Positions 13,942 through 25,520 of a DNA stretch of 64,000 nt are shown here, piece by piece. Source of the stretch: Scatophagus argus (lineage: Eukaryota > Chordata > Actinopteri > Scatophagidae); NCBI RefSeq assembly GCF_020382885.2, contig NC_058511.1, positions 7,347,501-7,411,500 on the forward strand, written 5' to 3'. The translations under genes and the position numbers were made by a program. The notes beneath the pieces are model-generated. The model saw only the letters and a list, made by a program, of their open reading frames with translations. It was not told the DNA's origin and ran no database searches. Position 1 is the first letter of the stretch. Each line of letters opens with the position of its first letter.

Positions 13942-16802
13942 ACATACACAAAAAAACACTCAGTCCAGGTAGAGAAGAGGTTGACAAACAGAGATAATGA
14001 AATGGCTTTGTGTGCAGAATCACTAGGTAGAGAGGCATAAGCGGGTGAAGAAGCTTAATTACTCTTTCTCGCGCGCACACACACACACACACTCGAAAAA
14101 GGAAGTGATCAGACAGGAGCCCTGATGAAGAGGCCTCCCAGGAAGAGAACTCGTGGTCGGGCGGGGACCCTCTCGCTGACTCATAAACCCTCCCTCTCTT
14201 ACCTCCTGCTCCTCCACTCACTCGTCTTTTTTCCAACGTCTCGCTCATGTTTTCCTCCTCGACTATGACTAGCACCCACCCCAGCCCCACCCCCACCACC
14301 ACCCCTGGCCAACACTTATTTTTCCCACATCTCTCCGTCTTTCCCTCTCAGAGGAAAACTCCTCCTCTCTCCCCCTGTTTCTCCTGTCCTCATGCTCCCT
14401 CTTCCCCACATTGCTCTTACCTCTGTCTCTCTGGTACATAAGGGATAAGAGTGATAAGTGCAGAAATACATTTGCAGTCTTTCTACTGTTATTTTTTTCT
14501 TTTGTACAGTAGCTGACAGCTAACCTTGTATCATAAAAGCAGAAAATATTGCATGACCTTTATGATGCCAAACGCTCTCTTTCAACAGCTAGTATAATAG
14601 AAGTCTGTTTGTCTGTCTTAATGCTTCTCTGTGTGCCTTCAAGAAATATTTGTATCCTAACAGAAATAATCCCTATTTCAAAACATACATTTCATACATT
14701 ACAGCAACACATTGCCTGTAAGTTTTGATACCAACATCCCCAAATCTGATCATTTCCTTGACACCTTGCATCAGTATGCCGAAATAGCTGCAGGCTGACA
14801 GCACAGACACAGAGAGTGTATAGATGAATGCAAAAGCTAGCAAAAGAATGGCATGTTTTACATTCAGTATGACAGCATGCTTATGAATGCATATTGTCTG
14901 CTCTTTGTGCATAATGACAGCCGTATTGTTGTAAACACATAGCTGGAAACTGGGGAGGTGAACTGCACTAGTGTAAACATGATTCATTGTAGTTTATCTA
15001 TCAGGGTTTTTGTAGAGCACTGTGCCATTAAAAAAAATAAAACATGTAAAAAATACAAGTAGCTACATACAATTTGAGCAAATCTCATGGTTGCTGACTC
15101 TCTGATTTATTATTATAAAATAGGCAGGCTGAACCTTTCAAACCACATCATGTATTTATGTGGCACCAGCCTGCCTCATCCTATAGCTTATAAACTGCTG
15201 ACTTCTGCTCAGCTCTTCAGGCTGATTCCCAGACTAGACCTTCCTTCTCTCTTGCTGGCTTGATCCACTATTAAAGCATGTCTGGCCTGCAGGGACATTA
15301 GGAGGCTGGAGTATGTAGATAAATGCTGAGGGTTCAGCCGATGGAGCCACAATATCAAAGTATCAATCAAAAACCGATGTGCGATGTGCTGCACTCTCCT
15401 GTGCCTCTCTTTGATTTCAAAATGTCCACAGCGGTTCTCACAGATTAAAATCCACAAACTTGGCAAGGCTGACAACAAAAAAAAATTAAACGTGCATTAT
15501 TTAATGGATGATGATACACACCATGACTATGGAGACAAATGGAGCAAAGGTCAACATATAAAACTTTCTATAAGACCTTTTTTTTTTTATCATTTTTGAT
15601 CACTTATATTGTTTTACACCCGACACCAAAATCTAAATCTATTTTGTAGCAGTCAGTATAAAAGATAAAAAAAGCTCACTTTATAATTGCCAAGTTTTAT
15701 AGTACATTCATAATGCCCAGAAATCAGATTGAGGACAATTTAAAATATATAATACAAAAATACAAAGGGAGATGGATGCAACCGAAAAAGCATAGAGAAA
15801 TATCAAACATAGCAGGATTAAAAGAGCTCATTTCATTGGTGCAAAACCAAAGCACAACAAATAGGTGTTTTGTTTTATTTTTTCTTTGCTTTTTAGCCAA
15901 ATATGCCAAACTCAATGGTCCCACTTTCTGTTTCAGGCTTTGAATGCAACTTCAAATTTAAAAAAAAAAAAATTATACCATCAAAGTTATTGAAGTTCCA
16001 CACCAGTGAGCTGAAAAAGAATTAAATGAATATCTTTGTGAAACCAAAACTCAGATTTCTCAGCACTCCTGGATACCCAGCCAAGCCATCAGTTCTTATT
16101 CACCAGCACATCACTTGCTGACATCTGACCCCTGATATGCTCCCCCTCTTCCCACCAGTTCAGCACAACATCCAGTGAGTCCACAATAAAGACACATCGA
16201 GAGAGGAGGGCGTCAAATGAAACGGGTGAAAATGCTTCTCCTCAACCACTGTGTTCCTCTCAGAGTATTTTAAAGCCACTTTATAGGACTGTAAAAAAAA
16301 GGGGGGGGCGATTAAATGGAGGGGAAGGAGGACCTGAAAGAAGTAGGGACTACATTTCTCTTTGTTTGCCTCAGAATTGGCCGAAAACAAGGCCTCAGAA
16401 ATGAACTCCATGCACCATAAATCACACAGTACACACTATCGTGGAAAGCAGGCCAGGCTGTAAATTTTTATTTTTATTATTATTATTTTTTCTAGAAGGG
16501 ACGCTGTGTTTAAATAAGTTCCAAACACATCATAAAAGCAGCAGCAAAAGGAGGAAAAATCAGCCTATCAGAACACGAGCCAGTGTGCAATTTGACTTAA
16601 ACGAAAAACAAAAAAAAAACAAAACAAAACATGTTTTCCGACATGTTAGCTGGCTGGATATCAAGAGAGCTCTGCTGTCCATTAGGGCCAAGTGTGAAAC
16701 TAACCGTGTCACAGCCACACGACATGTCTTCCCTTCCCTTCACAGAGCAGAGGGGAGCGAGGGAGGGGAAAGCTGGACGCATGTGGCTTAAAGAGGAAAC
16801 TT

Positions 16803-16838
<36 letters not shown>

Positions 16839-18144
16839 AGCCCGCGGACAACGTGTGATTACACAGTAACGTGTTGGGTAATGCAAAACATCCGGATGGC
16901 ACAATGTAACTTAGTGTGAAGAGAACTGTATCTAGTGGGGAGATAAAGGGGACCTGTGGATAGGTTTCAGGATGGGATCTGAAGTGACACTGAAAAGTGT
17001 TGAAGAGGGGAAAAACACACCAATCAAACATATTTTTGTTTTCGCTTTTCCACGCTTTAGAGACGCAAATCCGGACCAGGCCGATTCCCAAAGCATCACC
17101 GCAAAGCAGATGTTATTTCCTCGGCGGTTTGAGTGTTTTCGACGTCAACTTACTTGGTGGACGAAAACATCCAGAGGAGGGTCGACGGGGCTCCCTTCGC
17201 TGCTGGTCATTGAGATAAATCCGAAGCCCATCCGGACGTTGAACCATTTGCAGAAGCCCGATCCCGACAGGATCTGAGGTCGAGTCCGGCCCTCCTGCTC
17301 AGTGGACTTGGCGGGGTCTTCTCCGCCACCTTTAACCGGCCCTCCTGAAACAAGAGGGTGGCGGTAGTGAATGAGGGGCACACAACAATCAAGTTAGGAC
17401 ATTTTATAGACCCACAGACACACCACGGGATGGACGTTTCCGTGAGCGCATACCGGTTTGTGCAAGTTTAACGGGCTCTGTCGCGTAAGAACTTCTTCAA
17501 GAAACGTGGGGGAACCCCCTTCACTTGAGCACACGGGCTATGTAAAGTTCAGGGCCGGTAGAAATTTCCTATGCTACATAAGCGACTAGAGGGGCGCATG
17601 GTGCTATGATCTGGTGTGCATCAACGCAAACATCCCCTCCCCAAAAAAAGTTGTTTGTTACACGGAGACAGATGATCGCCTCCGGTTCGTGCACAGGCAT
17701 GCTCAGTCGGTGTAACTTGTAGAGGATTTTTGTTTCTCGTGCATCTGCAGCCCCGCTGTGGAGTTGTAGGCTACAGGATCCAAAAGGCAGGTGTACACAT
17801 GGTTCCCTGAGCTTTGTAGTGGACAGAACAAGCACATACGCTCTAACAATATACCGTAATGCAGCGAAACGTGGTTTGAGACGGTGCTCGGTAGGGGCGG
17901 TTCAGGTCTGTCCTTTTTTTTTTCTTTTTTTCTTTTTTTTTTTTTTTTGAGATTTGCAACAACAATCACGTTGCACCTTGCCCCCCCCCCCCCCCCCCAA
18001 CCGCGCGCGCGCACACACACACACACACACTCCTACCCCCATTCCCACCCCCCCCCCGCCTCCTTCCTCGCGCGAGCGGATAGGGACACAAAAAAAAACT
18101 AAGAGCAGAAAATAGAAAATAATTGCAGAATAACCTTCGGCCAT
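3349..18144 (-). CDS. lin28b: lin28b, four-exon RNA-binding protein (complete CDS)
   Basis: Seen: four exons (18135-18144, 17154-17344, 6204-6391, 3349-3658) join in frame with GT-AG introns to 233 codons including the stop, giving 232 residues (human LIN28B has 250). Domains: a cold-shock domain at about residues 31-105 with the KWFNVRMGFGFIS motif, then a basic linker (ERRPKGK...KPKGDR), then two CCHC zinc knuckles (C131-C134-H139-C144 and C153-C156-H161-C166), and a Ser/Pro/Glu-rich tail. Known of the family: Lin28 binds the terminal loop of pre-let-7 and blocks its maturation; LIN28B is often nucleolar. The b form is chosen because the N-terminus begins MAEGGPVKGGGED, close to human LIN28B and unlike LIN28A, and because prep and prdm1 are neighbours. 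The start codon has A at -3 and G at +4. Odd: the C-terminal basic tail is short (RTQRWRKS) and intron 2 is nearly 11 kb of microsatellite-rich DNA. Confidence 0.95.
3659..6203 (-). other. lin28b: lin28b intron 3
   Basis: 2.5 kb between the last two coding exons. It is AT-rich single-copy-looking DNA with no coding signal. A TGACATCA CRE-like octamer lies near 5247 and an incomplete CCAGCAGGGG motif near 5183; neither is well supported. Confidence 0.8.
6204..6391 (-). CDS. lin28b: lin28b coding exon 3 (second half of cold-shock domain and linker)
   Basis: 188 bases between acceptor CCCAACAG and donor GTGAGT. Encodes SKLVMEGFRSLKEGEQ, the end of the cold-shock domain, then the basic linker that in human LIN28B acts as a nucleolar localisation signal. 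The codon for R130 is split across the next intron. Confidence 0.95.
10445..10474. repeat. (GT)n microsatellite
   Basis: About 15 GT units in lin28b intron 2, 140 bases from a long GA tract. Confidence 0.9.
10611..10668. repeat. (GA)n microsatellite
   Basis: About 29 uninterrupted GA units, among the longest pure dinucleotide tracts of the window; a homopurine run capable of triplex or GAGA-factor-type binding. Frames of poly-Ser-Leu across it are spurious. Confidence 0.9.
11470..11665 (-). mobile_element. L2-type LINE 3' tail fragment
   Basis: On the minus strand it reads GAGGTTTCTGCCTCC, then GGCAGTTTTTCCTCACCACTG, and ends in TATATAAATAAATTGAATTGAA. The same modules recur near 30640-30868 and 40905-41020, so this is a dispersed family inside this window. 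No coding part remains. The family name rests on recall of fish L2-like tails. Confidence 0.7.
13504..13552. repeat. (CA)n with CG core
   Basis: CA units interrupted by CTCGCGCGCG. Related CA tracts lie at 13627-13650, 13909-13940 and 14074-14093, a cluster of four within 600 bases. Confidence 0.85.
13909..13940. repeat. (CA)n microsatellite
   Basis: About 16 CA units, part of the cluster in lin28b intron 2. Confidence 0.9.
16803..16833. repeat. (TG)n microsatellite
   Basis: About 15 TG units in lin28b intron 2, 320 bases from exon 2. Confidence 0.9.
17154..17344 (-). CDS. lin28b: lin28b coding exon 2 (first half of cold-shock domain)
   Basis: 191 bases behind a polypyrimidine-CAG acceptor and ending at a perfect GTAAGT donor after the residues FVHQ. 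It encodes residues 4-67, with the RNA-binding motif KWFNVRMGFGFIS at 36-48. The phase-0 exit after VHQ matches the family. Confidence 0.95.
17345..18134 (-). other. lin28b: lin28b intron 1
   Basis: 790 bases between the tiny first coding exon and exon 2. It contains a poly-T-rich stretch (17911-17949), a run of about 17 C (17982-17998) and a CG/CA tract (18003-18030), making it hard to sequence and assemble. Confidence 0.8.
17911..18031. repeat. Poly-T, poly-C and CG/CA simple-repeat cluster
   Basis: T-rich run, then about 17 consecutive C, then CGCGCGCG, then about 11 CA units, all within 120 bases and about 100 bases from the lin28b start codon. Confidence 0.9.
18135..18144 (-). CDS. lin28b: lin28b coding exon 1 (10 coding bases)
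   Basis: Only ATGGCCGAAG is coding, followed by the donor GTTATT, a weak match to the consensus. It joins the acceptor at 17345-17347 to give MAEGG. The same tiny first coding exon with a phase-1 junction is expected of LIN28B. The weak donor is the least certain junction of this gene. Confidence 0.85.
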
Positions 18145-18560
18145 GTTTCCCCGCGGACCCTCTGCGCCCAAGTTGCAATAGAGAAGCTTCCTCTGCGAAA
18201 ACGGGCTGCGGTAGTCACCATTAATCCGACATCCTCGATCCCATCGGTCACCAGTTTAGCTCGCATGGTACGGCGTGCTTTCTGCCTTTTGATATTTTTG
18301 TCATGTCTCTCTTTCTTCCCTTCAGTCCCTTCCTCACTCTCACCACCTCTGTACTGCTCTCCCTCTCTTTCTGTCTCTCTCTCGCTCTCTCTCGCTCTCT
18401 CCTTCGCTCTCATTCGCTCTCGAGCTGGCTGTGCCCGTTCCCGTAGTGAGAACACGTGACTTTGTCAATTACATGCTTTCTTGCTGCTAATTTCTGCCCT
18501 GCGATTCCAGAGGAAGAAGGGGAATCGGACTCACAACCACCGGCGGCATTCCCACCAGTC
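18145..18560 (-). promoter_or_regulatory. lin28b: lin28b 5'UTR / proximal promoter region
   Basis: Region just upstream of the start codon. It has a GA-rich tract in mRNA sense (plus strand CT at about 18298-18420) and a perfect E-box CACGTG at 18453-18458. MYC binding near LIN28B is known in mammals; a link here is inference. The minus-strand frame of Arg/Glu residues over the GA tract is a repeat artefact. Confidence 0.5.
18453..18458. promoter_or_regulatory. E-box CACGTG
   Basis: Perfect palindromic E-box about 310 bases upstream of the lin28b ATG. A six-base match alone is weak; its value comes from its position. Confidence 0.4.
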
Positions 18561-20790
18561 GTGCTGTTATAAAGGGAAGGGTGGGGTGGGCTGATGGGCG
18601 CTGCGTTAGATTGTACTGTTTATACTGTGTGATAAAAGTGTGTCATAAGGGGATGGTGTAGCTACATCAGGCTATTATAGTCTGAGATTAGATTAGGTGG
18701 GATTCGATTAAATTTTAATGCTTCCCTTGGGGGTGATTGGTGTAGTCATAGCAGCAGGGGGGGAAAGAAAACAAACATGGAAAAGGCAGGAAATTAGAAT
18801 AAAAAGCGAATGATAAGATTCAGTAAGGCACAACATGTACAACAGATTGACCTGTAAGTTTGTAGGTTCCCCCCCCAACATCAGCTGTCCTTTCACGGAC
18901 ACGCAGCAATGTGTCTTGTGTGTTGTGTTTTGTTCTTGGTGGAGCTGGAGCCAATATGTGAATTGACAAACAAACAAACTAAGCATAAATATGTTAGTAA
19001 AAATCCAGCCTACATCAGCTTATTAGACAACATCACTGCAGCCTGGAAACATGAGCATCGCTTCTTACATGAAATATTACACTGCAAAACAAAGAAGTCA
19101 TGTCCAAAACTAAATCACAGGGAACAACCTCCTGCATCAGATGCAAAGCAAACTCATATTACCAATAAACCATAGAGACACACAGCTCATTTGTCTGTAT
19201 TATTTTACCCCAGACTGACTCCAAACCTACAAGAATCCTGTTTTTTAAAGTCTGATTTATATTTCACTTGAGCAAATCCACGTCTTTGTTACAGAAATAA
19301 CAACCGTCCACGCTGAGAGACCTAAATTCCCTTTACCTGAGACCAAAATAACTTAAAAGCAGAATAATAAAATGTAATGGTCACTCTCAACGCTTTCCAT
19401 GCATGCACATGTTGTTTTTGAGCTCATGTTTCTAACATACGACCAGTTACCTCCCAGCATCATAGTGGGCACCAGAGGAGAGCTGAACTCACAGCTCAGG
19501 AATGTGACTGGAAAACCCAGGAAAACAAACCTGAAAACTGTCGTGTGCAGTCAGTACGATTTGCAGCCATCAGTAGAAAATCAATCCTCAGGCAGCAGAG
19601 ACACTTTACAGAGGATTTTCGGAAATATTCCACAAAGTGATGCGCAAAATGAAAATTAAAGGGTGTCTGTGTTTGGAGCCTGCACACTGAGGAGGGCATC
19701 AGCCAAACTGTTTGTGTGCTTGCCTCTCTTCTGTTTTTACAAAAGGAAAAGGGAAATAGGAACTTGTGAAGATCACCAAGTGGTCCTAATAAAGCAAAAA
19801 AAAAAAATAAAAAAAACAAAAGAAAGAAAAAATATTATATTTATGAAACTTTGTTATATCTCATTACTTTTCTTTTATCTTTTGCTCGTGTAAGTTTGAT
19901 ACTTATTGCTTTATCGATACCAATTACTTTAACGGATACTAGGAATTAAAGAAATACGTAAAGTGAAACTTGGACAAAATTAAGTTTGCTCATGTTTAAT
20001 ATTCAAGTTCTACTTCATGTCCACCAACACTCCAGAGAAGAGAAGAACGTGGTCTAACCATAAGCTGCAGCTGAACTCTCAAGGCCACACAGCAGCTCGA
20101 CAACAACAAGCATGAAAACTAACGCATTCATTGAGAAACTTCCCATCTTATCTCACATCTACTCTGGTGGGACGTTTCTCAAGGGGTTATTCCCGGGTAT
20201 GAGGAAAGAGGGAAAACACGTTGGGAGGAATGAAACAACAACAAGCCCATCTCTCCACCCACCAGGGCTAAAAAGCCCACCCTCCGGAATTCACGAGCTT
20301 TACCCCTACCCCCAATCCATCCATCCCAGCCCCCGCGCACAAAAAAAAAAGGCCTGTTTTTGAAGATGCTTGTAGAGGAGGCCTCCGCAGTGGCCATAGA
20401 ATTACTGTTTGGGTCACAAGGTTGGATACCAGTGTCAGATGTTATCCACTCACTCATATCCTGACAGGACCTTTCTGATTAGGACAAGTCAGTGGAAATC
20501 ATCGCAGTGCAACTCACTTACATGGCGAGGAATAATTGTGTGGATGTGGGTGGCTTTGGGTGTGCCTGTTAGTCAAAGGAAGCCACTGAAATAGCAAAAC
20601 AGAGATTAGTGGAGATTTTAAGACACCTAAGCTCAATGTGAACACCTCAGTGTGGCTGATGAAAATATTTTTTGTGTGAAATGAAGGAGGAAGATGTGCA
20701 TGAGGACAGGGTGTTTTAAGAGAAAACAGAACTTCTTCTCTTTGGTTTGTTTTATATTCACCGCGAACTGGAAGCGACGCCTTTGTCACT
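18561..20790. other. Intergenic, nothing recognised
   Basis: AT-moderate DNA with short open frames only. No splice-supported exon, RNA gene or mobile element is seen. Confidence 0.7.
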
Positions 20791-20796
20791 CTTTCA

Positions 20797-21660
20797 TTTG
20801 TCTTTACTGCTACAGGAATGTTTTTAAACTTTAAAACTTCAGATCAATAATTTTTCAGCGTTTTTCTCACTGTTGCAGAAGAGCATATTTAAAAAGAGTG
20901 ACTTTTCTTCTGGAGTTTTGCATAAAATTTAGCAATCAGCTCCAAAAGTTAACATTGTTCTGTAAACCTTAGCTTTCAAACCACTTTTATCTTAACTCCT
21001 GTGTGTGTGTGTGTGCAGAAAAATATGTGAATAAAAAGAATAGCTTTTCATCTGGCTGGTTTGCAAAATAGTTAGGGGACTCATACGTAATATAATAAAG
21101 AATTAGCCTTTTTTTTCAGATGAACTGAAAACACAACTTACTTTCTATAGATTTGTTGTTTGTTTCAAAATCACCACCAACTTTGGCCACATTTTTATGT
21201 ACTTTGTACGTTAGTCATTTGCTTTATAATCAACCCCAACAAAAAGTCAAACTTTAGCCAACTTTTTCTTTGTCTTTATGCGGCAGGATAAGATTGTTTT
21301 CAAACTTGTTTCCCACTCCTTTGTTTGTTTTTGTCTTTGGAGAAAACTTCAAAAAGTGTTTGTGTTTTTCGTATTAAGTTGCGCAAAAATGAAGGGAATT
21401 CATATTTGCAACCCAGCTACGAATCGGGCCTATTTTTAAAGATAGACTGAAGATACAACTAATTTAGTGTACATCAGTTGTTTTATCTTAAAATCAACAC
21501 CAACTTGAGCCACATTTTTATTTGCTTTTAATTCTACAGGATGAGATTGTGTTTTCCTCCGGCCTACTTGTGGATTAGAGTACATGAACAAAATTAGTAA
21601 CTTTACTCATGAAGTTTTGCACAAAGTTACAGAACTCCTATTTCTGAGCCTTGACTTATT
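20797..21660. repeat. Degenerate tandem repeat, about four units
   Basis: A motif of the form 'TTTTGCAnAAA...AGTTACAG/AGC..CTC' recurs at about 20920, 21060, 21377 and 21612. A second motif, 'CACCAACTTnGnCCACATTTTTATnTnCTTT', occurs at about 21174 and 21498, and 'CAGGATnAGATTGT' at about 21285 and 21538. Spacing varies (about 140 to 325 bases), so the array is old and has lost length. No coding capacity. Confidence 0.55.
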
Positions 21661-23299
21661 TTTAAGTCCCACTTCTGGTAACAATATTTTGATAGGCCCA
21701 ACCTTTTTTTATTACGATGTAAAGTTGGCTCAGGCAAGTTCACTATAAGGTTTTTCTCTCACGTGAGTTTAATGTCAAAGTAAGGACCAGCATGCGAACA
21801 TATCATCCTTGTATGACAAATGCAATATCATGCAAATGAAGGTATTATTTTTGTGCTACTATATCTACAAAGTTGCCATGAGAACAGACTGATGACAGCC
21901 TTTCAGCTACATTTATTAAAACGTATCTCACTTTTCATGCATATGCATAAAATCCTGAACTCATTTTCAGTGTTGGCTTCAGTCAGTCCCAATCAAACTG
22001 GTGTCTGCCAGATGAGGATAAAGGAGTCCTTCAACTTAAAAACTTTAAAACAGAGAAATTAAAAATATCACTTTTTCCTCTTTAATGATGTATTTGGTGG
22101 TTTGCTGCAGTGGGAGGGTTATCGATTACCACATCATGTACATGTTTTTCAATTTTATCTCAGCGTGATACTCTTGCTTTTAAACCAGCTATTTAATCTA
22201 TCATACACAATCAATTCTTCAGAAAGCCAACTGTTGGAGCAGAGAAGGAAACTAACTGCAGTGGTGCAAACTGATATCACTTTGATTTTTAGGCAGTTAG
22301 TTGTCTTGACCAACAGATAATTATGAGGGTTTAACCTCGTATGCAGACAAACAGATTCCTGAGCTGTTTGAACACCAACTTTCTGGGCAGACTTTGGACT
22401 CCCTCACCCCAGCTAACCCCACCCAACCCCCACTCCTCACCCTGTAGGCTCCCAGAGGAAATTTGCTTTTACCCTGCTGCTGTCAATGCAGTTCAAAGGG
22501 TTCAGCGGGTTCGTATCTCCCTTTTCTCTTCTCTTTTTTAGTGAAAGGGTTATTTTTTTGTCGTTTACTTCATGCATTCCAGACACCAATCCTTCACTTT
22601 TTATATCCTTCCTAAAGAAGTGTAAACAGTGGGGGCAAAGGAGGTCATCTCTTGGAGTTGTTTTTTTCAAAAAAGGAGAGAAAGAACATGTTGAAAGGCT
22701 TTACATGCAAAAGGGGATTATTTTTTGTTCATTTTATTCATCAGAAATACTAAACAAAGACCAACTTGACTGTTCTCAGTTTTAATCCACATTCATGGAG
22801 AATTTCTGCAGGAAAAGGAGAAAGCCTCAATCATTTTTGCACTTTGTCTAAGTTCTTCCTTTCACTTGTGCACATATTTCGTTAAGGAATATTTTGAATT
22901 AACGAAAAAAAATCACACACGTCTGACAGAGACACACGTGTGCCATGTGCTCCATGCTTGAACACAAGAGGAAACCAAAAACTTGTAGCAAATCTTCTTC
23001 ATTTTCTCACTTTAATGAACAAAAAAATGGCACTAGATTATTCGTTTAAAATAAGATTTAACGCCTGCGTGGGCGTGATAAATGTTTTTACAATTCGACA
23101 CATTTTCAAGAGCCTGTAGACTACTTTTTTTTACTATTTAAAAGAAAAGTTTTCGTTTTGTATTTAGTTTTAGGGCGGCAACTGTAAGAAAAAACAACGA
23201 ACGTGAAACCTTATTTTCTGTTAACCACGTTGTCTTCACTATTTTTCCAATCCTCAAAAGCCTCCACCAGCAGGAGTAAACAGGCTGAAAATATCTGAA
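21661..23299. other. Intergenic, nothing recognised
   Basis: AT-rich sequence without a supported exon, RNA gene or mobile element. Confidence 0.65.
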
Positions 23300-24245
23300 T
23301 GAAATATCGGTGACGTCAGAGAGAGGAAGAGGTTGGAGGTGAAGCGCCTCTGCAGCCGGTGCGCCAAAAACTGCGCACAATGGCACAAAATATCCTTTAA
23401 CTCCACATCTCAGATTCACAGTGTCGCCCTTTTGTCCCCCTTTTTTATTCTTCTGCTGGGATTCTGCGGGTCGGTATGTCTTCATTCGCTTCTAGCTTCA
23501 TTTACTCTTTTAAAGTTTCCAACCATTTGTTCACCACCAAATGTGAATGGGCTTCTAACTTGATCGATTTGGTGATACTAATATTTCTTTAATATTCATA
23601 TAACGAGTCTAAGGTGATGAACAGCGACATGGCGGCGATCGACGTTACTTGGTGTCTTCAGTTTCTTCTTTTTATTATTTCCATATAAGGTCTTTTAGTT
23701 TAGGTTTGGTTTCAGTGCGCCATTTTTTTCCCTAAGCTTAATCACCGGCTTCAGTTTTGGGCATGTGCGCGCATCTTTAACTTCATTTCTTTATTGAATG
23801 GGTTTCATAAAAGAGCCGATCCATCATTTTGTCATGTCGTTAAAAGTCGGTCATTTCAGGTCAGCGAAAAGCAGGTTCATCTCCTTAAAGTTGAGCTTAG
23901 CTGCAACCAAATCCAACATTTAGTGCTTATTTTGAGGGATGAGGGACATTTAAGCTGAAGAAGAAGACGGAAATGTAGATTACTAAAAGAGCGTGCTTGT
24001 TGCATAGAGTGAAAAAAAGCGCCTCACCTGTAGGAGAGGGAGCGGACATCCTCCCTTTCTCTCTGTGAGAATGAATGAAGATGGCACAGGCGGATCAAGC
24101 GTTTCTCCCGGCGCTACTTTGATAAGGAAGGTGGAGGAAAGTAGGAGTTCAGTCTGTTGGTGTCGAAGGCTGCCGACGCTCCAGTTTGAATTACCTGACT
24201 TTAACCGGGCGCACGAAGTCAAGTGACCGGCTGGAATCAAAGAGA
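23300..24245. promoter_or_regulatory. Orphan promoter-like block
   Basis: Within 950 bases lie a full palindromic CRE (TGACGTCA, 23311-23318), a GCGCC-rich stretch near 23343-23376, a YY1-like ACATGGCGGC (23627-23636), and a CpG-richer part at 24020-24235 than the surrounding AT-rich DNA. No coding gene starts here. It lies about 5.9 kb upstream of the lin28b ATG, so it may serve an alternative lin28b transcript or a non-coding RNA. Inference. Confidence 0.4.
24028..24049 (-). CDS. Candidate alternative first coding exon of lin28b
   Basis: On the minus strand an ATG at 24049 (A at -3) is followed by 21 more bases (22 in all) and a good donor, CAG|GTGAGG. The 22 coding bases (MSAPSPT plus one base) leave phase 1, the same phase as the normal lin28b exon 1, so splicing to exon 2 at 17344 would be in frame. 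The chance of a phase match alone is one in three. No upstream ATG is seen in the near sequence. Speculative. Confidence 0.2.
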
Positions 24246-24299
24246 TTTTCCATGGATGAATATTTTATAGTGACACTGTAACACAAGCTGCAGCGGCGT

Positions 24300-25480
24300 G
24301 AGGGGCAGGCAGATTTGTTTTTAAATGTGTCACAGTGAACCAACTGATTGCTGGAAGCCTGTGGCACACATCTGGAAATTCATCTCCAGAATGATCCATA
24401 GATGAAGGGGACATCTTTCATTGTCAGCTCCCAGCTTTACACAAAAGGCTGCTTCTCAGCTCAGTGTCGGTCAGCCTCCTGGTCTTCAACATTTTGCATT
24501 ACTAGAAAGTCGTCGCAAAGGGTGGATGAGAGTAAAGCTTGAGCTGCAGGAGAAGCTTGATTTTAAGTTTTCCAATAGCCAAAATGAATGATATTATAAT
24601 TTAATCCCACTATAGTCTGTACGCCTTAGAGCTCTTCAAACCGTGTGGCACCCATGGCCTCCCCCATCATGCTCCCAGCCTTCCCCCACCTCTTTCTCTC
24701 TTGTTGATAAAGATCCATACCACACATCCCCCACCCAGCTTATTTACAAGCAGGATTCAATCATTTAAAACCCTGAAGACAATTAAATATCCTTCAAAGT
24801 ATGCCAATAAGTGGTTTTATCTGACTACATGCAGAAACAGTCATATAGGTCTTAGATCCTATAATGCCGTAATAGAAATGATCTTCTTCCTAAGCAACCC
24901 CTAACCTTCCCTGCACTGATCTGACATCTGCTCTTCACTCACTCAGCCTCGTGTCCTCAAAGAGCAGTACAAGTAAACTGTTCCCAGACCAGTGATTGGG
25001 AGCTTATAAAACTAATTGTGGGATTGAACTAAAATGAATAGCGCCATCCATCGGTTTGCTACAGACGATCACCTGCACGATTCTGCATCCAACCCCCCCC
25101 CCCCCCGGGAAGGTGGTATCCAAAGATGATAGATAGAATGTAATAAAAATCGAAGACTAAACGTTGACAAATATTGTCTTCAGGCTTGAGATGTACAGAA
25201 TTAAAATGACTTCAACACACTTCAGCAGTCACAATAAATCATTTACTTTCAACAAGAAAAAGCACATCAGAAAATTAAAACACTGTGAGCGCTAGAAGGG
25301 CTCAATGAGGACCATTTCCTTCATGCTTCTCAATCCGTTTAACGCATTTTAAATATTTCTGAATTTTGAACGAGGTGTAAAGATCCGGTTGCCCAACATG
25401 TGGGACATTTTTCATATTGCTTGTTTGAGAGAAAGATAGTTGATGATATGCAGGAAATTATTTAATTATTATTGCTCTTC
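24300..25480. other. Intergenic, nothing recognised
   Basis: No gene seen. A run of about 16 C lies at 25092-25107. Confidence 0.65.
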
Positions 25481-25520
25481 CGCCAGGTAGTATAGTTCCC
25501 CAGCAGTGGCTGAGAGGCGA

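Larger units (their letters stand above)
6392..17153 (-). other. lin28b: lin28b intron 2 (10.8 kb, microsatellite-rich)
   Basis: No exon is supported inside. The left part (7500-9400) is AT-rich. The right part (9750-14450) has many simple repeats, GC-rich patches and one L2-type LINE tail. Frames of more than 100 codons here (for example near 10047 and 13603 plus, 9793, 13940 and 16597 minus) are made of repeat translation or lack family resemblance. Confidence 0.8.

Noticed and set aside
13603..14040. 145-codon plus-strand frame in lin28b intron 2
   Set aside because: Mostly His-Thr runs from CA repeats; no family resemblance.
16597..17091. 164-codon minus-strand frame next to lin28b exon 2
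   Set aside because: Intronic, with a Thr-His repeat block and no match to Lin28 or any family I know.
18099..18455. 118-codon minus-strand Arg/Glu-rich frame upstream of lin28b
   Set aside because: Translation of a GA-rich simple repeat; it reads through the real exon 1 in another frame.
23631..23700. Small plus-strand coding start MAAIDVTW at the YY1-like motif
   Set aside because: The frame ends within about 20 codons and no donor follows in a useful place.
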